36,687 nucleotides of DNA from Chloroflexota bacterium (GCA_015222205.1 JADFUW010000015.1:1-36687), one strand, 5' to 3'. Shown: positions 21,801-30,950, counted from the stretch's first letter. Program-made: numbers and translations. Notes: generated by a model from the sequence alone, not told the origin.

Positions 21801-23501
21801 ATGCGTATATCACAACTATTCGGTAAAACACAGCGAGAGATACCAGCCGAGGCAGAGACGGTTAGCCACCAGCTACTGTTAAGAACCGGAATGATATATC
21901 AGGTATCTGCCGGGGTATATTCCTATCTGCCCCTAGCCTGGAGGGTACTTAAGAAGATAGAAAATATAATCCGGGAGGAGATGGACGCCGCCGGTGGGCA
22001 GGAGCTAATGATGCCCGTCCTCCAGCCTCTGGAGCTATGGCAGGAAACCGGACGAGACCGAGCCTTCGGTAAGGGGTTGTTTACCCTCTGCGACCGCAGA
22101 GACCGCAGCTTGTGCCTGGGACCAACCCACGAAGAGGTCATTACCAGGCTGGTCAGCCAATATGTCAGGAGCTACCGCGACCTGCCCCGGCTCCTATATC
22201 AAATCCAGACCAAGTTTCGTGACGAGCCCCGGCCTAGAGCCGGTCTGCTCCGGCTTCGTGAGTTCACCATGAAAGACCTCTATAGCTTTGATACCGATGA
22301 AGCAGGGCTAAGCCAGAGCTATGATAAGATGCTCAAGGCATACCAGAATATCTACGCCCGCTGTGGACTACCTACCCTGGTCGTTGAAGCTGATAGCGGG
22401 GCTATCGGCGGTAAGGACTCGCACGAGTTCATGGTTATCACCGAAAACGGTGAGGACGAGATTATCTATTGTCCCGGCTGTCAATATGTAGCCAATGCCG
22501 ATAAGGCTCAAAGCATTAAGAGCAAGGTTGATAGTGAGCAACCACTGCCATTAGAAGAAGTTGCGACTCCGGGTGCGACCACTATAGAGAAGCTATCTAA
22601 TTTCCTAAGGATAGCGCCGAATCGCACCCTCAAGGCAGTGTTTTACACAGCCGATGGAGAGATAATCTTCGCTGTTATCAGAGGCGACCTTGAGATAAAT
22701 GAGGTAAAGCTAAAAAACGCTCTAAGGTGTTTTGAACTCCATATAGCCACTGAAGCCGAAGTAACCGGAGCCGGTATAGTCGCTGGCTATGCCTCCCCCG
22801 TAGGTACTAGGAATATTAAAACTGTGGTTGATGATTCGGTAACCCCGGGGGTGAACTTTGTTGCCGGTGCCAATAAACCCGACACACACATTAGAAATGT
22901 CAACTATCCGCGGGATTTTAAGGCTGACATCACGACAGATATAGCCAAAACCCACGCCGGTGAAGGCTGTCCCAAGTGTGGCAGCAAACTGCTGTCAACA
23001 CACGGTATTGAGGTGGGACACATCTTCAAACTGGGCACCTTTCTCAGTGAGAAACTGGGGGCATTCTTTACCGACCCTGAGGGCGCCAGCCATCCTGTTA
23101 TCATGGGGTGCTATGGCATTGGCCTGGGCAGATTACTCGCCGCCGCCATAGAGCAAAACCATGACGACAAGGGTATCATCTGGCCTGTGTCCATCGCCCC
23201 ATACCACATCTACCTCTGCCCGCTATACCTGGATAGTCCTGAGGTAGTAGCTACAGCAGAAAAGCTCTATAAAGAGCTGGAGACAGAGGGCTTAGAGGTG
23301 CTTTTTGACGACCGCCAGGAATCTCCGGGGGTAAAGTTTAATGACGCCGACCTTTTAGGGATACCTATTCGGGTTACCATCAGCCCCCGCACCCTGAAGA
23401 AAGATAGCGCCGAGGTAAAAAAACGCTCCGAAAAAGAATCCCAGCTTGTGCCATTAGAGAATTTAGCAGAAAGACTCAAGGGGCTTGCCGGCGCAGAGTA
23501 G
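21801..23501 (+). CDS. proS: Prolyl-tRNA synthetase, bacterial type
   Basis: A 566-residue class II aminoacyl-tRNA synthetase that charges tRNA-Pro. Motif 2 appears in TKFRDEPRPRAGLLRLREFTMKDLYSF (about 133-159), and the class II motif 3 is CYGIGLGRLLAAAIE. Between the motifs lies the bacterial editing insertion (about 220-390), followed by a C-terminal anticodon-binding domain (ISIAPYHIYLCPLYLD onward). Length matches the family. The gene has no close co-directional partner, and its 3' end overlaps the convergent pheT by 26 bases. There is no T-box motif in the 140 bases upstream. Confidence 0.96.
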   Translation: MRISQLFGKTQREIPAEAETVSHQLLLRTGMIYQVSAGVYSYLPLAWRVLKKIENIIREEMDAAGGQELMMPVLQPLELWQETGRDRAFGKGLFTLCDRRDRSLCLGPTHEEVITRLVSQYVRSYRDLPRLLYQIQTKFRDEPRPRAGLLRLREFTMKDLYSFDTDEAGLSQSYDKMLKAYQNIYARCGLPTLVVEADSGAIGGKDSHEFMVITENGEDEIIYCPGCQYVANADKAQSIKSKVDSEQPLPLEEVATPGATTIEKLSNFLRIAPNRTLKAVFYTADGEIIFAVIRGDLEINEVKLKNALRCFELHIATEAEVTGAGIVAGYASPVGTRNIKTVVDDSVTPGVNFVAGANKPDTHIRNVNYPRDFKADITTDIAKTHAGEGCPKCGSKLLSTHGIEVGHIFKLGTFLSEKLGAFFTDPEGASHPVIMGCYGIGLGRLLAAAIEQNHDDKGIIWPVSIAPYHIYLCPLYLDSPEVVATAEKLYKELETEGLEVLFDDRQESPGVKFNDADLLGIPIRVTISPRTLKKDSAEVKKRSEKESQLVPLENLAERLKGLAGAE

Positions 23502-25890
23502 CGCCAAGCTCTTGAGATAGCTTATCCAGAATCTGCTGCTGAATCTTATCTACCTCATCATCAGTCAGGGTGTGAGTCAGCGGCTGGAAAGTAATTCTAT
23601 AGGCGAGGGACTTTTTACCCGTCGGCACCTGCTTACCAGAATAGACATCAAATATGGTAACCCCGGCTACCAAGGGAAAGCCCCTAATAATACTCTGCAC
23701 GCGGTAATGGGTCACATCGTCATCAACTACCAGGGCAATATCCCTCTCTACCGCCGGAAACCGCGGTACCGGCTGAAACATTTTATGGGCTGCAGTAAAA
23801 GGTAAGAGCTGCGAAAGGTTAATCTCAAAAAGACAGACAGCATCGGCAATATCAAAAGCCGCCACTACTTTAGGGTGCAGCTCACCAATAGTGCCTAGTC
23901 TGTTACCAGCTATAGTTATAGCTACCTGCTTACTGGGGTGTAAGCTAGCATCGCTACCCTTCTCAAAGTTAACCTCCACGCCCAACTTATCAAGTAAACC
24001 CTCAATCACCCCTTTAGCATCATAGAAATCAAACGCACTATCTCCGCCGTGCCACGACCTCTCCTGTCTCGAGCCGCTTAACAGCCCGCACAGTATCTCA
24101 GGCTCTTCAGGTAAGTCATTCGGCTGCGGGAGATATACCTTGCCCAGTTCAAAAAGCCTGACGCCAACGGCTTCGTGTTTTCTATTTGACGAGAGGGTAG
24201 CCAACAGGTTAGCCCTTAGACTAGGGCGGAGATATTCCTGCTCTGCTGTCATGGGATTAGCCATACGCAGGGGCGGAGGTTCAAGGGGGCGGGACTCAGG
24301 CAAAAGCCTGTTTAGCATCTCCAAACTGGTCAGGGAATAGGTGATTACCTCCTGGAAGCCATAACCAATAAGGCAATGCCTTACTTTTTGCTTGAGACTA
24401 AGTATTGGCTCAGGGTTTTGTCTGGGCAGTGGCTGACCCAGTAAGGTAGCTGGAATCTTATCATAGCCAGTAATACGGGCTACCTCTTCTATAAGGTCAA
24501 CATCCTGATGTATATCACTCCGCCAGTAAGGAGCCGTAACCCACACTTCTAAAGTTGAGGCTTCTGTCCTACAATCAAAACCCAAAGCAGTTAGCGCAGC
24601 TACTATCTGGTCAAGGCTGAATTCAACACCTAAAACCTTCTTTAGCTTATCAGTTGATAGCAATATAGGCTTATGGTCCAATCTGCCGGGATAGATATCA
24701 GCCAGACCTTTATCCGCTTTGCCACCAGCTAACTCAACAATCAGTTGAGTGGCTCGTTTCAGTGCTGGCAGGGCTAGCTCAGGGCGAATACCCCGCTCAA
24801 ATCTCATACGGGCTTCACTAGGCAGTCGCAGGGTGTTACCCGTGTGATGAATACTCGCCGGGCTAAAATTAGCTGCTTCCAGTAGTATTGAGGCTGTCTC
24901 ATCAGTAACCTCGCTACAAGCACCCCCCATAACCCCAGCCACGGCTACTGCCCCCTCCTCATCAGCAATAACTAACATATCCTCAGAGAGTAACCGCTCT
25001 ACCCCATCCAGGGTAGTTATAGTTTCACCACCAGCGGCCCGACGCACGATAATCTTTTTACCCTTAATCTGCTGATAGTCAAAGGCATGCAGGGGCTGCC
25101 CATACTCCAGCATAACGTAGTTGGTAACATCAACAATATTATTTATTGGGCGCATGCCGTATTTTAAAAGTCGCTGTTGTAACCACCCCGGAGACTCAGC
25201 CACGGTGACTCCGGTGATTAGACTGGCTGAGTAGCGGGGACACAGTTCAGGGGCAGCAATTTCTATTGATATCTGCTGGTCTACAGGGACGGCCGATTCC
25301 TCATAGCTAGCCTCGGAAAGATGCACCCTCTGCCCGGTTAAGGCAGCAACCTCTCTGGCAATACCAACTACCGACAGGCAGTCAGGGCGATTAGGCGTAA
25401 CATCCAGGTCAAAAATAACATCACCCAGGTAATCAGCCAGTGGGATGCCTACTGGAGCTTCAGCCGGTAAAATCAGAATCCCCTCGTGGCTATCCGAGAT
25501 ACCCAGTTCCCTTTCTGAACAAGCCATACCGCTGGAGACAACGCCGCGAATCTTGGCTGATTTCAGGCGAAATACCTGACCACTATGCCCATCAATAAGC
25601 TGAGCACCAACCGAGGCAAAGGCTACCCTGTCACCAAGCCTGAGATTGGGGGCTCCGCAGACAACGGTCGGCTGCTCCGTACCTAAATCTAAAGTAACCA
25701 GCCTAAGACGGTCAGCATTAGGATGGGGGTTAATCGCTGTTATCTGCCCAACGGTAATACCCTCCCATTTATCACCAATAACCTGTGTCCCCTTAACCTC
25801 GCTGCCTGCCATCGTTAACCGATGAGCCAGGTCAGAGGGAGAGAGGCTGACATTTACATATTCCTTAAGCCAATTAAGTGAAACCTTCAT
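23476..25890 (-). CDS. pheT: Phenylalanyl-tRNA synthetase beta subunit
   Basis: An 804-residue subunit of the alpha2-beta2 enzyme that charges tRNA-Phe. Domains in order: N-terminal MKVSLNWLKEYVN, an EMAP-II-like tRNA-binding domain (about 40-150), the B3/B4 editing domain (ITGVTV to DGVERLLSEDMLVIADEEGAVAVAGVMGG), B5 (about 400-475), the catalytic-like core and the C-terminal anticodon-binding FDX-ACB domain (FQPVPRFPAVERDIALVVDD onward). It is cotranscribed behind pheS, 23 bases downstream. The last codons overlap the end of proS on the other strand. Confidence 0.96.
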   Translation of the reverse strand: MKVSLNWLKEYVNVSLSPSDLAHRLTMAGSEVKGTQVIGDKWEGITVGQITAINPHPNADRLRLVTLDLGTEQPTVVCGAPNLRLGDRVAFASVGAQLIDGHSGQVFRLKSAKIRGVVSSGMACSERELGISDSHEGILILPAEAPVGIPLADYLGDVIFDLDVTPNRPDCLSVVGIAREVAALTGQRVHLSEASYEESAVPVDQQISIEIAAPELCPRYSASLITGVTVAESPGWLQQRLLKYGMRPINNIVDVTNYVMLEYGQPLHAFDYQQIKGKKIIVRRAAGGETITTLDGVERLLSEDMLVIADEEGAVAVAGVMGGACSEVTDETASILLEAANFSPASIHHTGNTLRLPSEARMRFERGIRPELALPALKRATQLIVELAGGKADKGLADIYPGRLDHKPILLSTDKLKKVLGVEFSLDQIVAALTALGFDCRTEASTLEVWVTAPYWRSDIHQDVDLIEEVARITGYDKIPATLLGQPLPRQNPEPILSLKQKVRHCLIGYGFQEVITYSLTSLEMLNRLLPESRPLEPPPLRMANPMTAEQEYLRPSLRANLLATLSSNRKHEAVGVRLFELGKVYLPQPNDLPEEPEILCGLLSGSRQERSWHGGDSAFDFYDAKGVIEGLLDKLGVEVNFEKGSDASLHPSKQVAITIAGNRLGTIGELHPKVVAAFDIADAVCLFEINLSQLLPFTAAHKMFQPVPRFPAVERDIALVVDDDVTHYRVQSIIRGFPLVAGVTIFDVYSGKQVPTGKKSLAYRITFQPLTHTLTDDEVDKIQQQILDKLSQELGATLRRQAP

Positions 25891-25913
25891 ACTTTTAACC
25901 TGAGATAAAACAT

Positions 25914-26954
25914 CTAGAACTGAGACAGGAATCTAGTGTCGTTACTATAGAACAGCCTGATATCATCAATTCCGTAGCGGAGCATAGGCAGACGGTCAAT
26001 GCCCATACCAAAAGCGAAACTGGTGTAGACCTCAGGGTCAATACCACCGCGCTGAAGCACTTTGGGATGGGTCATGCCCGCCCCCAGAATTTCAATCCAG
26101 CCCGTATTGCCGCACAGTCGGCAGCCGCTACCACCACAGACCAAGCATTCAATAGCCATCTCTACACCCGGCTCAACAAAGGGGAAATAATCACAGCGAA
26201 AGCGCACCTTCCTCTCTTCCCCGAAAAAACGGCGGGCAAACTCGTAAAGCACCCCCTTAAGGTCAGCCATGGTTATCCCTCTATCTACCGCAAAACCATC
26301 AATTTGATGGAACATAGGGGTATGGGTGGCATCGCTGGCCTCATAGCGATAGACCTTGCCTGGCTCAACTACCCTTATCGGGGGTTGCCGGGACTCGACT
26401 ACCCGAGCTGTGAGTGAGGTAGTATGGGTGCGCAGTAACATAGGTCTTCTGCCATCCCCAGTCTTAAAATCAACCCACGAAGTTGACATAGTGTCACGAG
26501 CCGGATGCTCCTCAGGGATATTTAATGCCTCAAAATTGTAATAATCCCACTCTACCTCTGGCCCCTCCACTACCTGAAAGCCCAGAGAGGCAAATATGTC
26601 ACATACCTCATATATTGTTTGGGTGATAGGATGTAGATGACCTACGGGAAAGGGACGACCCGGCAGGGTAACGTCCATACGACCTTTCTCAGCCGCTACT
26701 ACCAATTGCGCCTCTCGCAGGGCTTGCTCTTTTTGACTGAGAGTAGCCTCCAGGTCAGCCTTAACCCGGTTAGCCTGAGCCCCCGATAGCTTCCTCTCTT
26801 CAACGGGCAACGCTGCTAAACCACGCAAAATCCGGGTTAGCTCACTCTTCTTACCCAGATAGCAAACCCGCCAGAGCCCCAGTTCCTTAATCCCGGTAAT
26901 AGCCCCTAATTCCTTTAGGGCATTTAACTTTAGCTCTTCAAGCTGCTCTAGCAT
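25914..26954 (-). CDS. pheS: Phenylalanyl-tRNA synthetase alpha subunit
   Basis: A 346-residue catalytic subunit. A coiled-coil N-terminus (residues 1-90) is followed by the class II core: [37 protein letters not shown] (motif 2) and [23 protein letters not shown] (motif 3). [13 protein letters not shown] is an inserted cysteine-rich stretch that is common in this subunit. It is followed at once by pheT. A terminator-like hairpin lies about 56 bases before the start, so the operon may be attenuated. The order relative to infC-rpmI-rplT is the conserved one. Confidence 0.96.
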   Translation of the reverse strand: MLEQLEELKLNALKELGAITGIKELGLWRVCYLGKKSELTRILRGLAALPVEERKLSGAQANRVKADLEATLSQKEQALREAQLVVAAEKGRMDVTLPGRPFPVGHLHPITQTIYEVCDIFASLGFQVVEGPEVEWDYYNFEALNIPEEHPARDTMSTSWVDFKTGDGRRPMLLRTHTTSLTARVVESRQPPIRVVEPGKVYRYEASDATHTPMFHQIDGFAVDRGITMADLKGVLYEFARRFFGEERKVRFRCDYFPFVEPGVEMAIECLVCGGSGCRLCGNTGWIEILGAGMTHPKVLQRGGIDPEVYTSFAFGMGIDRLPMLRYGIDDIRLFYSNDTRFLSQF

Positions 26955-27002
26955 ATTCTTACCTTCCCAATATAACCTGAGGGCATACTATCATGCCGGC
27001 TC

Positions 27003-27046
27003 CTAAAAGAAAGTGCGGCTACCAGTAGCTAGCAACACCGCACTTT
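27003..27046 (-). terminator. Terminator or attenuator between the lipoprotein gene and pheS
   Basis: On the minus strand AAAGTGCGG (27038-27046) pairs with CCGCACTTT (27010-27018), and further pairing (GCTAGC/GGTAGC region) is possible inside the loop; CTTTTAG follows. It ends the lipoprotein transcript (72 bases after that stop) or, if pheS has its own promoter at 27065-27095, it attenuates pheST. Confidence 0.65.
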
Positions 27047-27064
27047 ACATCATAGCTGTCTTGC

Positions 27065-27095
27065 ATCATAGGTCTTAACCAACCAGGGGGGTCAA
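27065..27095 (-). promoter_or_regulatory. Possible pheST promoter
   Basis: TTGACC (27090-27095) and TATGAT (27065-27070) on the minus strand, with a rather long 19-base spacer. Transcription would start near 27058, upstream of the hairpin at 27010-27046. Confidence 0.35.
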
Positions 27096-27118
27096 CAACA
27101 CAAACAACTACAGTTTAA

Positions 27119-27565
27119 CTATTCAACGCTAAAGGAGACGCTTTTAGCTTCCTTCCCATCCACATACAGTACGACCTTGTATCCACCCCTCGGCCAGCCG
27201 GTATCAGGTCTCGGCAGTGAGAAACCAAGATATCTTGTGCCCTCAGCAATCACGCTAACTTCATCAATCAGGTAGTTTGACATGCCCTCTGTTTCACCTT
27301 CTACGTATATCCACTCAGCCTTCACCTCAGTGTCATCGGGAGCATTGGACAGCTTAACCGAGCAGCAGATTACAGGGGTGTCAGGGGTAAAGACATTAGT
27401 CGCCTCGATAGGTTTCATTGTGGTCTCATCCACGCTTTTACACATAGTTGCATCACCCAGAGAGGCAGTAGTGAAGCCAACCTCTCCCTGGCAACCACTG
27501 AGCGGCACCGCCAGCAGAAGTGATGCTGTGATAATACCCACCGTAAGAATAGCAAATTTTCTCAT
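27119..27565 (-). CDS. Predicted lipoprotein, unknown function
   Basis: A 148-residue protein with a lipoprotein signal: basic start MRKF, a hydrophobic core and lipobox LSGC with Cys25. The mature part has three further cysteines (Cys42, Cys67, Cys68) and a beta-rich, immunoglobulin-like pattern (VKAEWIYVEGETEGMSN, YLGFSLPRPDTGWPRGGYKVVLYVDGKEAKSVSFSV). It resembles small cell-surface Ig-like lipoproteins of Dehalococcoidia. A strong ribosome site (AGAGGAGG) precedes ATG 27565. It is inserted between rplT and pheS, which are neighbours in many bacteria. No function can be named. Confidence 0.75.
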   Translation of the reverse strand: MRKFAILTVGIITASLLLAVPLSGCQGEVGFTTASLGDATMCKSVDETTMKPIEATNVFTPDTPVICCSVKLSNAPDDTEVKAEWIYVEGETEGMSNYLIDEVSVIAEGTRYLGFSLPRPDTGWPRGGYKVVLYVDGKEAKSVSFSVE

Positions 27566-27648
27566 TCCATCCTCCTCTTATTATGGTTTCATGTTTGACT
27601 CAGCCATAAATCACCCCGTCATCCTTTGAACAACATCGTATCTTAGCC

Positions 27649-28002
27649 TTAAGCCTTCCCTCTGGCCACGGTCACTAAATCAGCAAAAGACTCAGGTTCT
27701 CTAACTGCCATATCCGCTAGCATCTTACGATTAATAGTCACTCCAGCCTTGTTTAAGCCATCCATAAGCCGGGAGTAGGTAAGCCCCTCGGCTCTGCTGG
27801 CAGCGTTAACCCGCAAAATCCATAAGCGCCTCATATCACCTTTCCGCTCACGCCGGTGGCTATAGGCATAGCTTAATGACTTAAGCATAGACTCATGAGC
27901 ACGGCGATAGAGGGAATGCTTAGTGGCTCTATGCCCTTTGGTGAAGGCTAGAACCTTCTTATGTCGGTGATGAGCGGTCACACCTCTCTTAACCCTTGAC
28001 AA
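27649..28002 (-). CDS. rplT: 50S ribosomal protein L20
   Basis: A 117-residue very basic protein with the full L20 pattern: RVKRGVTAHHRHKKVLAFTKGHRA, MKSLSYAYSHRRERKGDMRRLWI and RVNAASRAEGLTYSRLMDGLNKAG. It binds 23S rRNA early in assembly of the large subunit and in several bacteria also represses its own operon. The start is TTG at 28002 with a good GGAGAG ribosome site; no ATG fits the conserved N-terminus. It follows rpmI by 17 bases in the infC-rpmI-rplT operon. Confidence 0.97.
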   Translation of the reverse strand: MSRVKRGVTAHHRHKKVLAFTKGHRATKHSLYRRAHESMLKSLSYAYSHRRERKGDMRRLWILRVNAASRAEGLTYSRLMDGLNKAGVTINRKMLADMAVREPESFADLVTVARGKA

Positions 28003-28019
28003 AATACTCTCCTATCTAG

Positions 28020-28220
28020 CTAAACCCCGTAGGGTAAGAGCCTTCTTATGCGAACCCTATCACTGGGATTTACCGGCATCATTTCATCATAAAGACGCTT
28101 AGTTCGTTTCGCCTTTTTACAGCGCAAATGGCTTTTACCACCCTTAGCCCTCATAATTTTGCCGCTACCAGTAATATGGAAGCGCCTCTGCGCCCCCTTG
28201 TGTGTCTTAATTTTCGGCAT
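28020..28220 (-). CDS. rpmI: 50S ribosomal protein L35
   Basis: A 66-residue basic protein beginning [22 protein letters not shown] and containing [15 protein letters not shown], diagnostic of L35. The ATG follows the infC stop codon by one base, so the two are translationally coupled as in other bacteria. Length is normal. Confidence 0.97.
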   Translation of the reverse strand: MPKIKTHKGAQRRFHITGSGKIMRAKGGKSHLRCKKAKRTKRLYDEMMPVNPSDRVRIRRLLPYGV

Positions 28221-28221
28221 C

Positions 28222-28767
28222 CTAAGCTTGTTTCACCCCTTCCGTCGTTCTAGCTTTTGCTCCCCCCAGCAGTGACAATATCATAATCATTCTTCTACCC
28301 TCCATTGAGGGTTGTTTCTCAACCGACGCCACTTCTTTTAGCGAATTCCCCATCCGGTCCAGCAACCTCAAACCAAGCTCCGGGTGTACAATTTCACGCC
28401 CTCTAAATATTACTGTCACCTTAACTTTGTCTCCACCTCCCAGCAGTTTCTTTACTGACCTAGCCTTAGCCTCAAAATCATGGTCATCAATCCTAGGTCG
28501 TAACCGAACCTCCCTTAATAACGACACCCGCTGGTTCTTCCTAGCCTCACGCTCCTTCTTAGTCTGCTCGTACTTATACTTTCCATAGTCAAGAAGACGA
28601 CACACTGGAGGCACCGCTGTAGCCGCCACTTCAACAAGGTCAAGGTTCTGCTGCCTAGCTATTTCTCGTGCTTGAGCTAAGGACATAATGCCCAGCTGCT
28701 CCCCACCATCCCCCACCAGGCGAACCTCGCTAGCTATAATCCTCTCATTAACACGCAGTTTCTTAAT
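28222..28767 (-). CDS. infC: Translation initiation factor IF-3, probable AUU start
   Basis: IF-3 prevents subunit joining and proofreads the start codon on the 30S subunit. The N-domain ([26 protein letters not shown]) and C-domain ([36 protein letters not shown]) are complete. The conserved N-terminus [22 protein letters not shown] is encoded upstream of the first ordinary start codon (GTG 28716), and no ATG, GTG or TTG lies between an in-frame TAA and that segment. Only ATA (28768-28770), ATT (28765-28767) and CTG are available. ATT at 28767 fits the AUU start used for infC in other bacteria, where IF-3 represses its own translation, and gives 181 residues. AGGGA lies a few bases upstream. 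Confidence 0.85.
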   Translation of the reverse strand: MKKLRVNERIIASEVRLVGDGGEQLGIMSLAQAREIARQQNLDLVEVAATAVPPVCRLLDYGKYKYEQTKKEREARKNQRVSLLREVRLRPRIDDHDFEAKARSVKKLLGGGDKVKVTVIFRGREIVHPELGLRLLDRMGNSLKEVASVEKQPSMEGRRMIMILSLLGGAKARTTEGVKQA

Positions 28768-28817
28768 TATGTCCCTACTTTACCCCCTTCAAACATAGCT
28801 TACTACTACGAACAAAA

Positions 28818-28846
28818 ACTATAGCATACTCACCCAGAGTAATCAA
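28818..28846 (-). promoter_or_regulatory. Promoter of infC-rpmI-rplT
   Basis: TTGATT (28841-28846), 17 bases and TATAGT (28818-28823) on the minus strand, just after the thrS stop codon. The start point near 28811 would give a leader of about 45 bases before the AUU. Confidence 0.6.
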
Positions 28847-28847
28847 A

Positions 28848-30629
28848 TTATAGGCTTAAACCCTTAGACTTGCTAGCTATAGCCAGCCTAATACCTTCCC
28901 TGAAGCTTTCTAAGGTTTGAGAAGTTGCTTGCTCACCACTACGTAGCCGCACCGAAACAGTAGACGCAGCTACCTCCTTGTCACCTACCACCAGCATATA
29001 TGGTATCTTATCTAGCTGTGCCTGTCTAATTTTGAGGTTTATCCTCTCTGACCGCCCGTCAACCTTCACCCGCACCCCCTCGCTTCTAAGCTCGGACTCA
29101 AGGTGGTGAGCATAGTCCAGATGGCGATCAGCCACTGGTATTATCATTACCTGGATTGGTGCCAGCCACACCGGGAAGACACCTCCATAGTGTTCTAGCA
29201 ACGAAGCCAAAAAGCGCTCCATACTACCCAGTACCGTGCGGTGCACCATAGCCACTAAGTGCTCCCTACCATCCTGTCCAATGTAAGTGACATTGAAACG
29301 CTGGGGAAGATTAAAATCAACTTGAATAGTGGGACCCTGCCATCCTCTGCCCAGGGCATCCTCAAACTGAATATCTATTTTAGGCCCGTAAAAAACACCT
29401 TCCCCCGGGTCTACCTCATAAGCAATCCTTAACCGAGCCAGGGCTTGTCTTAAGATTTCAGTAGCTTTCTCCCAAGATTCTAGCTCACCAGCATACTTCT
29501 CGGGGCGAGTAGACAGCAACACCTTGTAGTTAGTGAAGCCAAAAGTATCCGTCAAGAAGAGAGCCAAATCTAATACCCCCGCCACCTCGTCCTCTAATTG
29601 CTCAAAAGAGCAGAAAATGTGGGCATCATCCTGAGTGAAGCCCCTGACCCGCGCCAGACCAAATAATACCCCAGAGCGTTCATAACGATAAACAGTGCCC
29701 AGTTCCGCATAACGCAGTGGCAACTCCTGATAGCTGCGTCGCCTAGTTTTATAGATTAAGATATGCCCCAGGCAATTCATTGGTTTAATCATGTATTCCT
29801 GCCCCTCCACCTCCATTGGGCTATACAGGTGTTCACGGTAGAATTCCCAGTGCCCGCTGGTCTTCCATAAATCCAATCTGGCAATGTGAGGGGTATACAC
29901 GATATCATAGCCACGCCTAACATGCTCATCCTTCCAGAAATCCTCAATAACTCGGCGTATCACCGCTCCCTTGGGATGCCAGAAAACCAAGCCTGGCCCG
30001 GCTTCCTCCTGAATGCTAAACAAGTCAAGCTCCCTGCCCAACTTCCTATGGTCACGCTTGGCAGCTTCCTCAATTTGTTCTAGATGCTCAGCCAAAGCCC
30101 TCTTACTAGCAAAAGCAACCCCGTATATTCGCTGCATCATAGGACGATGCTCATTGCCCCGCCAGTAGGCTCCAGCAATGCTAACCAGCTTAAAAGCCTC
30201 TATCCCCCCGGTCGAGTCCAAATGCGGCCCACGACACAAGTCAACAAACGAACCCTGCCGATATAAGCTGACCTTTTCATCTGGAATCTCATCAAGTAAC
30301 TCCAACTTATAAGGCTGAGATGCCAGTATTTGCCGGGCCTCCCCTTTAGATACTTCCTGCCGGTTAAAAGGTATATTTGAAGCAATTATCTCACTCATTT
30401 TAGCCTCAATGATTGGTAAATCATCAGGAGTGAGTGAGCGAGGTAGCTCAAAGTCGTAGTAAAAGCCATTCTTAATAGCTGGCCCAATGCCAAATTTGGC
30501 ATCAGGGAAGAGGGACTGAACTGCCTCTGCCATAACATGAGCCGCAGAATGACGCATAGTCTCCAGCTTCTTATCTTCGTTTGCCTTTGTTCGTTGTCCT
30601 TCGCTAAGAACCACCGTTGAAATCACCAA
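28848..30629 (-). CDS. thrS: Threonyl-tRNA synthetase lacking the N-terminal TGS domain
   Basis: A 593-residue class II enzyme that charges tRNA-Thr. It begins almost at the editing domain: RHSAAHVMAEAVQSLFP (26-42) corresponds to residues about 72-88 of the 642-residue E. coli enzyme, so the roughly 60-residue TGS domain is absent. An in-frame TAG 15 bases upstream rules out a hidden extension. The editing site SFVDLCRGPHLDS, the zinc ligands in MNCLGH, DAHIFC and MVHRTVLGS, and the C-terminal anticodon domain (WLAPIQVMIIPVADRH) are intact. The start at TTG 30629 is uncertain; GTG 30626 and 30614 or ATG 30557 are alternatives. A terminator-like hairpin stands just before it. Confidence 0.94.
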   Translation of the reverse strand: MVISTVVLSEGQRTKANEDKKLETMRHSAAHVMAEAVQSLFPDAKFGIGPAIKNGFYYDFELPRSLTPDDLPIIEAKMSEIIASNIPFNRQEVSKGEARQILASQPYKLELLDEIPDEKVSLYRQGSFVDLCRGPHLDSTGGIEAFKLVSIAGAYWRGNEHRPMMQRIYGVAFASKRALAEHLEQIEEAAKRDHRKLGRELDLFSIQEEAGPGLVFWHPKGAVIRRVIEDFWKDEHVRRGYDIVYTPHIARLDLWKTSGHWEFYREHLYSPMEVEGQEYMIKPMNCLGHILIYKTRRRSYQELPLRYAELGTVYRYERSGVLFGLARVRGFTQDDAHIFCSFEQLEDEVAGVLDLALFLTDTFGFTNYKVLLSTRPEKYAGELESWEKATEILRQALARLRIAYEVDPGEGVFYGPKIDIQFEDALGRGWQGPTIQVDFNLPQRFNVTYIGQDGREHLVAMVHRTVLGSMERFLASLLEHYGGVFPVWLAPIQVMIIPVADRHLDYAHHLESELRSEGVRVKVDGRSERINLKIRQAQLDKIPYMLVVGDKEVAASTVSVRLRSGEQATSQTLESFREGIRLAIASKSKGLSL

Positions 30630-30643
30630 GCCTTTTCTATACT

Positions 30644-30678
30644 AAATAAAAACCTCCCACCCCTTTGGGGAAGAGAGG
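30644..30678 (-). terminator. Terminator-like hairpin in the thrS leader
   Basis: On the minus strand CCTCTCTTCCCC-AAA-GGGGTGGGAGG (30653-30678, imperfect stem) is followed by TTTTTATTT. It lies about 25 bases before thrS, inside the transcript expected from the promoter at 30777-30805, so it may act as an attenuator. I see no T-box antiterminator motif. Confidence 0.55.
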
Positions 30679-30694
30679 CCTTACACACCCCCAT

Positions 30695-30763
30695 TTACTG
30701 CCACAGCTCAACAAAGCCTGTAAACCAAACTACCAACAATGCTCTCATTCCGGTATAACCCAT
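30695..30763 (-). other. Possible 22-codon leader frame of thrS
   Basis: ATG (30761-30763) to TAA (30695-30697), encoding MGYTGMRALLVVWFTGFVEL plus WQ. It starts about 7 bases after the predicted transcription start, without a ribosome site, and ends 17 bases before the terminator-like hairpin. It has only two Thr codons, so classical threonine attenuation is not supported. It could be chance. Confidence 0.2.
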
Positions 30764-30776
30764 CGCCTAGAGCTAT

Positions 30777-30805
30777 ATTATACCAGCTACAAGCTACAAA
30801 CGCAA
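30777..30805 (-). promoter_or_regulatory. Promoter of thrS
   Basis: TTGCGT (30800-30805), 17 bases and a perfect TATAAT (30777-30782) on the minus strand. It leaves a leader of about 140 bases before thrS. This promoter, the leader and the hairpin fill the 321-base gap between thrS and the citrate synthase gene; the rest (30806-30950) shows no gene. Confidence 0.65.
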
Positions 30806-30950
30806 TTATTCATCCTTCCTCCCCCGCTAACTTATATAGTAACAATCTTATACCCTCTTGTGAAGACTGTCCCACCATCTAGCAAGGAGATTACAGAACA
30901 ACCATTCGCCTCTAATCAACGTTTCAGCAGATTGTGCTATCCGCACATAA

